Positions 15,667-21,254 of a stretch of DNA of 31,342 nucleotides are shown piece after piece. Source of the stretch: Micavibrio_C sp964577255. Its GTDB lineage: Bacteria; Pseudomonadota; Alphaproteobacteria; Micavibrionales; Micavibrionaceae. Where the stretch lies: positions 1 through 31,342 of the forward strand of contig CAZNYM010000021.1 of NCBI GenBank assembly GCA_964577255.1. Direction: 5' to 3'. How positions within the stretch are numbered: position 1 is the stretch's first letter; every line of letters starts with the position of its first letter. The notes below the pieces were generated by a model. It searched no databases. It had not been told where the DNA came from and saw only the letters and a program-made list of their open reading frames with translations. The position numbers were made by a program, and so were the translations under genes.

Positions 15667-16824
15667 ATGCCCGATAAACTCAACCTGCGCCGCGTCATCA
15701 AAACTCTGTCGCACAATCCGGGGGCGGAGGTGCTGCGCTATGGCCGGTTGAAGGCCGATGTGATCGCCCTGAGCCAGGGCGAGGGCGACGCGCCCACCCC
15801 CGACTTCATTATAAAGGCAACGGAGAAAGCGCTCGAAGCAGGCAAAACATTTTACGGCCCGGTGCTGGGACACGAGGAGCTGCGGCAGGAGATCGCAAGC
15901 TATTACGACCGCCTGTACGGCGTGGCTCTGCCCTCGCACCGCGTGTTCGTGACCGGTTCGGGCACCACGGCCATGCATCTGGCGCTGACCTCTCTTCTGG
16001 ATGAGGGCGACGAGGCGGTGGCGATCACGCCGATCTGGAAGAACCTGCTGGGCGCGGTCGAGCTGGCCGGCGCGCGCACGCTCGAGGTGGCGCTTGATAA
16101 GATCGCGGGCGGCTGGAAGCTCGATCTTGAAAAACTGTTCTCGGCCTGCACCGCGCGCACCAAGGTGATCCTGGTCACCACGCCCTCGAACCCGACGGGC
16201 TGGGTGATGAGCCGCGCCGAGATGCGCGCCGTGCTCGATTTCGCCCGCGACCGCGACATCTGGGTGCTGTCCGACGAAGTCTATGGCCGCCTGACCTTTG
16301 ATGAGACGCACGCGCCCAGCTTCCTTGATGTGGCGGAACCGACCGACAGGCTTTACATCGTTAACAGCTTCTCCAAAAGCTGGGCCATGACGGGCTGGCG
16401 CCTAGGGTGGCTGATCGGCCCGGCGGCGTCCGAAACCGTGATCCGCGACATCGCGCTCTACGACAACATGGGCCCGACGAGCTTCACCCAGTTCGGCGCG
16501 ATCGAGGCGCTGCGCCATGGCGAGGATTTCATCGCCGGCCAGGTCAGGCAATGGAAAGCCAACCGCGATGCCGTCTACGACGCGCTGCACGCCACCGGTA
16601 AAATCGAGATCGAAAAACCCGCCGCCAGCTTCTATCATTTTTTTAAAGTAAAGGGGCAGGAGGATTGCGTGGCCTACGCCAAGCGCCTGGTGGACGAGGC
16701 CGGATTGTCGCTTACCCCCGGCATTGCGTTCGGCGCGGTGGGCCAGGGCTATCTGCGGCTGTGCTTCGCCGTGTCGCCCGCGCGCCTGGCCGAAGCGGTC
16801 GAACGCCTGAAGAAGGTGCTGTGA
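15667..16824 (+). CDS. class I/II PLP-dependent aminotransferase
   Basis: Fold-type I aminotransferase of 385 residues, most like the aspartate/aromatic (1-beta subfamily) group. Visible features are GEGDAPTPDFI (38-48; usual form GEPDFDTP), FYGPVLGHEELRQEIA (62-77; usual Y-x-x-xxG-x-x-x-LR), the TGSGTTAMHLAL phosphate region (96-107), SNPTG (174-178, N175 contacts PLP), SDEVYG (202-207, D203 and Y206 contact PLP), SFSKSWAMTGWRLGW (234-248, K237 is the Schiff-base lysine) and GYLRLCF near the C-terminus with the substrate carboxylate Arg. The amino donor cannot be chosen from sequence alone. The next gene, an RNA methyltransferase, starts two bases after the stop, so they are one transcription unit. 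Confidence 0.92.
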   Translation: MPDKLNLRRVIKTLSHNPGAEVLRYGRLKADVIALSQGEGDAPTPDFIIKATEKALEAGKTFYGPVLGHEELRQEIASYYDRLYGVALPSHRVFVTGSGTTAMHLALTSLLDEGDEAVAITPIWKNLLGAVELAGARTLEVALDKIAGGWKLDLEKLFSACTARTKVILVTTPSNPTGWVMSRAEMRAVLDFARDRDIWVLSDEVYGRLTFDETHAPSFLDVAEPTDRLYIVNSFSKSWAMTGWRLGWLIGPAASETVIRDIALYDNMGPTSFTQFGAIEALRHGEDFIAGQVRQWKANRDAVYDALHATGKIEIEKPAASFYHFFKVKGQEDCVAYAKRLVDEAGLSLTPGIAFGAVGQGYLRLCFAVSPARLAEAVERLKKVL

Positions 16825-16825
16825 G

Positions 16826-17371
16826 ATGATGCGCGGCTATTTCGGCATCGGCGTGGAGGGGATCAGCAAGGAAGGCAATCTGGGCAATCTGGTGCGCTCG
16901 GCGCACGCGTTTGGCGCCAGCTTCTTCTTCGCCGTCGCGCCGGTCGTGAATGTGCGCGAAGTGCGCGTCTCCGACACTTCGGGCGCGTTCGATCACCTGC
17001 CGTTTTATCAGTATGACGACGTGGAGAGTTTCGAGCTGCCCGCGGGCTGCGCGCTGGTGGGGGTGGAATTCACGCACGACGCGGTCGAATTGCCCAGCTT
17101 TCACCATCCGCTGCGCGCGGCCTATGTGCTGGGGCCCGAGATGGGTGACCTGTCGCCCGGCATGCTGGCGCGCTGCGACCATGTCGTGAAGATCCCGATG
17201 AAATTCTGCATCAATGTCGGCGTCGCCGGGGCGCTTGTGATGTATGACCGCCTGATCTCTCAGGGACGGCACGCCGCGCGGCCGGTGACGCCCGGCGGCC
17301 CCGCAGCCATCCCTGAGCCGGTGAAGGAAAAAGTCTTCCGCCGCGTGCCGGTGAAGAAGAAGATGTTGTAA
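16826..17371 (+). CDS. SpoU/TrmH-family RNA 2'-O-methyltransferase
   Basis: SAM-dependent (SPOUT) ribose methyltransferase for tRNA or rRNA. It has 181 residues with the three family motifs: motif 1 EGNLGNLVRSAHAFGA (16-31, with N18 and R24), motif 2 YVLGPEMGDLSP (100-111, with E105) and motif 3 IPMKFCINVGVAGALVMYD (123-141, N130; usual form is IPM-x-x-x-SLNVSVA). No N-terminal extension for substrate RNA (SpoU_sub_bind) is seen, so it is the short form. A basic tail follows (KEKVFRRVPVKKKML), plausibly RNA-binding. ATG codons at 16826 and 16829 are both possible starts. It follows the aminotransferase by one base, and ends five bases before the stop of the convergent anti-sigma gene. Its exact RNA target is unknown. 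Confidence 0.87.
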   Translation: MMRGYFGIGVEGISKEGNLGNLVRSAHAFGASFFFAVAPVVNVREVRVSDTSGAFDHLPFYQYDDVESFELPAGCALVGVEFTHDAVELPSFHHPLRAAYVLGPEMGDLSPGMLARCDHVVKIPMKFCINVGVAGALVMYDRLISQGRHAARPVTPGGPAAIPEPVKEKVFRRVPVKKKML

Positions 17372-17375
17372 TCCC

Positions 17376-18044
17376 TTAATTCCACCCGATCCAGCGCATG
17401 ACGACGCGCAGGCGGCCCTTGTAGACGCGCGGGGCGGCGGTGACGATCATGCAGACGCAGCCCGCCTGCCTGTCGGCCACGGGGCTGTGCAGCAGCCCGG
17501 CATCGGCGATCATCAGGTCGCCGCGGCGATAGGTTCCCGTTTCGTCGCTGTAGCCGCCTTCGAGCACCAGGGTGATTTCCGGGCCTTTATGGTCGTGCGC
17601 GGGCACGCGCACGCCGGGCGCCATCTTGACCAGATAGGCGCGGGTGCGGCCGGCGCCGACAGGCAAAGGGCACACGCGCACGCCGGGATACAAAAGCCGC
17701 CAGTGCGGCGTGCCGCAGGATTTCAAGGGCGCGCAGGCGCACAAGACGCGCGGCAGAACGGGATGCGGCTTCGCCGCTTTCGTTTCCCTGACGGGCGCCG
17801 GCGCGGCGGTGCCCAGACGGCCGAGCACGGCCGTAAGCGCGCTGTTGCTCATGGCGACCGGGGCGCAGTTTTCCTCCATCATCACACCGCCCAGCGCTTC
17901 GCAATGCCTTATATAGGCGCGCGCGCGTTCCGAAAGCGCGATGTGCGAGGAGACGATCAGGCTAAAGGCGTCATCGAGCTGCCCGGCGGCGTAGGCGCAG
18001 AGCAGGGCGGCAACCTCGTCTTTCTGCGTGCAGCCCGTTGTCAT
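17376..18044 (-). CDS. ChrR-like cupin anti-sigma factor
   Basis: Regulatory partner of the ECF sigma factor encoded just upstream; 222 residues. The N-terminal anti-sigma domain (1-85) includes the family's AYAAGQLDDAFSLIVSSH stretch in pieces, with H34. In Rhodobacter ChrR this domain binds zinc through H6, H31, C35 and C38. Here the aligned positions are D9, H34, S38 and A41, so at most one of four remains. The C-terminal cupin domain keeps the ChrR pattern exactly: H150-x-H152-x3-E156 and H186, with the same spacing as H141/H143/E147/H177. The ATG overlaps the sigma stop (ATGA), so the two are translationally coupled. The family releases sigma on singlet oxygen or organic hydroperoxide. 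Whether this copy responds the same way is open. Confidence 0.85.
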   Translation of the reverse strand: MTTGCTQKDEVAALLCAYAAGQLDDAFSLIVSSHIALSERARAYIRHCEALGGVMMEENCAPVAMSNSALTAVLGRLGTAAPAPVRETKAAKPHPVLPRVLCACAPLKSCGTPHWRLLYPGVRVCPLPVGAGRTRAYLVKMAPGVRVPAHDHKGPEITLVLEGGYSDETGTYRRGDLMIADAGLLHSPVADRQAGCVCMIVTAAPRVYKGRLRVVMRWIGWN

Positions 18045-18724
18045 GATGCGTCCTCCGCACCCAGATGCTGGCGCAGCTTGTCCATCGCCAGGCGAATGCG
18101 CGACTTGATGGTGCCGAGGGGCAGGTTGGTCTCGGCCGCGATTTCGCCGTGGGTCTTGTCTTCGAAAAAGGATTTGTGAAGGAGATCCGCCTGCTCGGGC
18201 GGGAGGGTTTTGAGCGCGGCCGAGATCATCTGCCGCTCTTCCTGCCGCGCCGCCAGGGCGTCGGGTTTTTCGGCGCTGTCGTCGGCGGGCTCGGGCACGT
18301 CGTCGAGGTCGAGCGTCTGGCGCAGCGTTGCCTTGCGCAGGGCGTCAATTCTTTTGTTGCGGGCGATGGTGAAGATCCAGGTCGAGGCCGTGGCCTTGCG
18401 TGGGTCGAAACCCTCCGCCTTCTGCCAGACGGCCAGCATGGTTTCCTGGGCCAGTTCTTCCGCCTGGTCGGGTGTCATGCCGCTTTTCATCAGGAAGGAT
18501 TTCACCCGCGGGGCGAAATATTCGAACAGCCGGATGAAGGCATCGCGGTTGCGGCCTTTGCCGACGGCGACTATCAGGTCTTCGAAAGTGACGGGCCCCG
18601 GGGTATCCCGGGCCGGCGCAGGGGCAGGTTTTTGTAAAGCCATAACGCCGCCATTAAGCCCGGAAGCTTCCGGGCCGTAAAGCAAAAAATCGGCGTTTAA
18701 AGCCATATTTTCGGCGGTTTTCAT
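18041..18724 (-). CDS. ECF (RpoE/ECF11-like) sigma factor
   Basis: Group IV sigma-70 factor of up to 227 residues. Region 2 (about 52-122) has FEDLIVAVGKGRNRDAFIRLF, EELAQETMLAVWQKA and TWIFTIARNKRIDALR, read in pieces; region 4 (about 165-222) has LPPEQADLLHKSFFEDKTH, EIAAETNLPLGTIKSRI and MDKLRQHL. The pairing with a ChrR-type cupin anti-sigma factor, through an ATGA overlap, points to the RpoE/ChrR group. The start is uncertain: the ATG at 18724 has no Shine-Dalgarno and lies six bases after the -10 of a candidate self-regulated promoter, so translation either starts on a leaderless transcript or at M7 (18706) or M28 (18643). The N-terminal 30-40 residues (Ala/Pro rich) are not part of the sigma fold, which is compatible with a later start. 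Confidence 0.92.
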   Translation of the reverse strand: MKTAENMALNADFLLYGPEASGLNGGVMALQKPAPAPARDTPGPVTFEDLIVAVGKGRNRDAFIRLFEYFAPRVKSFLMKSGMTPDQAEELAQETMLAVWQKAEGFDPRKATASTWIFTIARNKRIDALRKATLRQTLDLDDVPEPADDSAEKPDALAARQEERQMISAALKTLPPEQADLLHKSFFEDKTHGEIAAETNLPLGTIKSRIRLAMDKLRQHLGAEDAS

Positions 18725-18730
18725 TGTTCT

Positions 18731-18758
18731 TATACGGGCAAGGCCGGCCCGGGGATCA
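18731..18758 (-). promoter_or_regulatory. candidate RpoE/ECF11-type autoregulated promoter
   Basis: On the minus strand, TGATCC (18758-18753) is followed by 16 bases and CGTATA (18736-18731), then AGAACA and the ATG at 18724. TGATCC is the -35 element recalled for RpoE-ChrR regulons, and the -10 of that group is also CG/TA-rich. The predicted transcription start falls on or next to the annotated ATG. Confidence 0.6.
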
Positions 18759-18793
18759 TCCCGGCGCCGGCTTTTGAGACGGATTTTTTGGGT

Positions 18794-18821
18794 TTGTCGG
18801 GGCCGTGGCGGGCGGTATAAT
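18794..18821 (+). promoter_or_regulatory. candidate sigma-70 promoter of the IalB-family gene
   Basis: A perfect -10 TATAAT (18816-18821) is preceded by TTGTCG (18794-18799) at 16 bases. The start codon is 53 bases downstream, with GAAGGA as ribosome site. Confidence 0.6.
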
Positions 18822-18873
18822 AAGCGCGATTCACGGGATGCCCCGTTTTTTCAGCACGAAGGACTTCATCAGC

Positions 18874-19380
18874 ATGTTCAGACTTACAGCAGCCCTCCTG
18901 GCCGGAATCGTTCTCGCCGCCGCGCCCGCGCAGGCGCAATCCGCCAAAACCCTGGGCAAGTTCGGCAACTGGTCGGCCTATGAGTTCACCGAAAACGGCA
19001 GCAAAGTGTGCTACATGGCGGCCCAGCCCGCCAAGGCCGAAGGCAATTACAGCAAGCGGGGCGATGTGTTCCTGCTGGTCACTCACCGTCCGGCGGAAGG
19101 GTCGAAAAACGTCCTTAGCTATATGGCGGGCTACAGCTACCGCAGCGGCAGCACGCCCAAGCTCAAGGTCGATGGCCAGGAATTCGGGCTGTTCACTCAG
19201 GGCGAGACCGCCTGGGCCCCCGACGCCGCCACCGATGAAAAGATTTCCGCCGCCATCCGCAAGGGCTCGAGCCTGGTGGTGAACGGCGTGTCCGCCCGGG
19301 GGACGGAAACCAAGGATACCTACAGTCTCAAGGGTTCCGGGGCCGCGCACGACGCTATCAACAAGGCGTGCGGCCTGTAA
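18874..19380 (+). CDS. IalB-family (invasion-associated locus B) periplasmic protein
   Basis: Exported protein of 168 residues in the invasion-associated locus B family, widespread in alphaproteobacteria and known in Bartonella for a role in host-cell entry, though most environmental members have no assigned job. The ATG at 18874 is chosen since GAAGGA lies 10 bases upstream and a signal peptide follows immediately (MFRLTAALLAGIVLAAAPAQAQ, split around residues 1-22); an in-frame ATG at 18805 would put the signal sequence inside. Family features include LGKFGNWSAYEF, SKVCYMAAQPAKAEG and RGDVFLLVTHRP, plus the C-terminal Cys in INKACGL that can pair with C48 or so of VCYM. It has a good sigma-70 promoter and is divergent from the sigma gene. 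The region 19381-19589 after it contains no convincing gene. Confidence 0.87.
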   Translation: MFRLTAALLAGIVLAAAPAQAQSAKTLGKFGNWSAYEFTENGSKVCYMAAQPAKAEGNYSKRGDVFLLVTHRPAEGSKNVLSYMAGYSYRSGSTPKLKVDGQEFGLFTQGETAWAPDAATDEKISAAIRKGSSLVVNGVSARGTETKDTYSLKGSGAAHDAINKACGL

Positions 19381-19395
19381 AAATTTTTCGTAACG

Positions 19396-19429
19396 TAGAA
19401 AATCCGGCAATTTGTGGAAAGATTTTCTA
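19396..19429. repeat. 9-bp inverted repeat downstream of the IalB-family gene
   Basis: TAGAAAATC (19396-19404) and GATTTTCTA (19421-19429) are exact reverse complements separated by 16 bases, in a locally AT-rich stretch between the IalB-family stop and the M23 peptidase start. It may be an operator or an inefficient terminator; there is no T-run after it. Confidence 0.6.
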
Positions 19430-19589
19430 TATTATGAAAACTAAAGATTGCCTCGGTATTTCTGCTGTGCTACCCAATCCGGATTGCCGTTCAATCTGTA
19501 AAAGGTGCGGCGCAAGAGCGGCCCAGGGCCTGGAAAAAGACCGGTCCGCTTTTATTGATTATTGGGGTCAACAACACGGTTAGACGTGC

Positions 19590-21245
19590 ATGCCTTTGAC
19601 AAGCGGTTTGCAGGATTTTCTCTTCATCAGGGACGCACAAAGAACACTCAGGGCTCTGGGGCGTTTCGTGCCGCTGCGCGAGCGCCATGTCCTGACGCGC
19701 CATAACCAGCTGCGTTTGCGCTATGTCTGCGTGCTGGCGCTTAGCCTCGCAGCCCTGACCGCCGTGGCGGTGCGCGGCGCGGTTCAGGCTTCGGCCTTCG
19801 TGGTGGCGTCTCTAGGCGAATCGGTACAAACGGCTCAGGCGCCGGTCGTGCTGGCGACGGCCACGCCCGCAGCACCCGGCGCGATCTTGCTGCCGCCGCC
19901 AGCGGTTAGCCGTGGTGCCGGCGGGCTGATCACCCTCGCGGCCGCGACGCCTGCACCCTGGCCGACGGTGGCGGAGGGAGAGATTGCCTACACGCAAAAA
20001 CGCCTGCAGCGTTACCGAGAGGCGGCCGCAGCGCTGGTGCCTTCCGTTCATGCTGAAGCCGTGCGCGCCGCGCAGTTGCCCGCCGACCCCCGCCAGAAGA
20101 CGGTCCGGATCGGCAAGGGCGACACGCTGGGCAGCGTGCTGCAGAAGGCCGGCCTGTCGGGTGCGGACGCGCAAAAAGCGGTCGCGGCCATAGCTACACA
20201 CTATAATCCGCGCGATATCCGCCCGGGCCAGATGCTCGATCTGCGCTTCGACGAGACGGCGGCGGGCGAAGGGTTCCAGCTTGCATCTCTGAGCATGACA
20301 GTCGATCCGCTGCGCACGGTCAGCCTGGCGCGCGCGGCTGACGAGGACGGCTTTAAATCGACTCTCGAGGAGAAGCCCGTCACCAAGCGCATCGTGGCCA
20401 AAGCCACCGATATCAATGTTTCGCTTTATAATGCCGCGGTCGATACCGGTATCCCCGTCAGCGTGGTGGCGGGTGCCATCCGCGTGCTTTCCTATGATGT
20501 CGATTTCCAGCGCGATATCCAAAAGGGTGACCGGCTGGAAGTGCTGTATGAGGTCTATGAGACCGCGGAAGGAAAACCGGTCAAGACCGGCGATGTGCTG
20601 TTTGCGCGTCTGAGCGTTTCGGGCCGCGCCGTGGCGGCATATCGCTACGAGAACAAGGAAGGCACCGTCGATTATTTTACGCCTGAGGGAAAGAGCATCC
20701 GCAAGACTCTGCTGGTGACGCCAATCGACGGCGCGCGGCTTTCGTCGGGCTTTGGCATGCGCCGCCATCCGATCCTGGGCTACAGCAAAATGCACAAAGG
20801 CGCTGACTTCGCCGCGCCCACCGGCACCCCGATCTACGCCGCCGGTGACGGCGTGGTGGAAAAATCGGGACGCAATGGCGCTTACGGCAACTATGTGCGC
20901 CTGCGCCACAACGCCGGCCTTAAAACCGCCTACGCGCACATGAGCCGCTACGGCAAGGGCATCAAGCAGGGTGTGCGCGTCAAGCAGGGCCAGATCATCG
21001 GCTATGTAGGCACAACAGGACGCTCGACCGGCCCGCATCTGCATTATGAAGTCCTGGTCGACGGCGTACAGGTCAATCCGCGTACCGCCAAGGTGGCGCA
21101 GCAAAGCGTATCGCTCAAGGGCAACGCGCTCACCGACTTCAAGGCGATGGTGCAGACCCTTGAGGGGCAGTTCGTGGCGCTGGTCAAGGGTGTGAAGATG
21201 GCGGCGATCGAACCGGCTGCCGACATACCGCCGACCGTTCAATAG
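19590..21245 (+). CDS. M23 family metallopeptidase (LytM/MepM-type murein hydrolase)
   Basis: Envelope peptidase cutting peptidoglycan cross-links, likely in growth or division. It has 551 residues: a basic N-terminus, one TM anchor (about 45-62), an Ala/Pro/Thr linker (80-130), a LysM/OapA-like region (about 170-240, with KTVRIGKGDTLGSVLQKAGL and IRPGQMLDLRF), a mixed domain (260-370) and the M23 domain (about 375-500). Zinc ligands are present: H402 and D406 in MHKGADFAAP, H485 in GPHLHYE, with H483 and H450 (AYAHMSR) as catalytic helpers, so it should be active, unlike degenerate EnvC/NlpD activators. No Shine-Dalgarno is seen before the ATG, but a stop codon three codons upstream limits the choice. 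It ends ten bases from the stop of the convergent mosaic gene. Confidence 0.94.
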   Translation: MPLTSGLQDFLFIRDAQRTLRALGRFVPLRERHVLTRHNQLRLRYVCVLALSLAALTAVAVRGAVQASAFVVASLGESVQTAQAPVVLATATPAAPGAILLPPPAVSRGAGGLITLAAATPAPWPTVAEGEIAYTQKRLQRYREAAAALVPSVHAEAVRAAQLPADPRQKTVRIGKGDTLGSVLQKAGLSGADAQKAVAAIATHYNPRDIRPGQMLDLRFDETAAGEGFQLASLSMTVDPLRTVSLARAADEDGFKSTLEEKPVTKRIVAKATDINVSLYNAAVDTGIPVSVVAGAIRVLSYDVDFQRDIQKGDRLEVLYEVYETAEGKPVKTGDVLFARLSVSGRAVAAYRYENKEGTVDYFTPEGKSIRKTLLVTPIDGARLSSGFGMRRHPILGYSKMHKGADFAAPTGTPIYAAGDGVVEKSGRNGAYGNYVRLRHNAGLKTAYAHMSRYGKGIKQGVRVKQGQIIGYVGTTGRSTGPHLHYEVLVDGVQVNPRTAKVAQQSVSLKGNALTDFKAMVQTLEGQFVALVKGVKMAAIEPAADIPPTVQ

Positions 21246-21254
21246 AACAATCCG

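Noticed and set aside
19434..19583. Possible 49-residue gene with several cysteines (two CxxC-like pairs)
   Set aside because: No ribosome site or promoter at good spacing; low complexity of evidence in an AT-rich gap, so not annotated.
19812..21242. 476-residue minus-strand frame opposite the M23 peptidase
   Set aside because: The plus-strand product has a complete zinc site and domain order; the minus frame is His/Arg-rich without a family.
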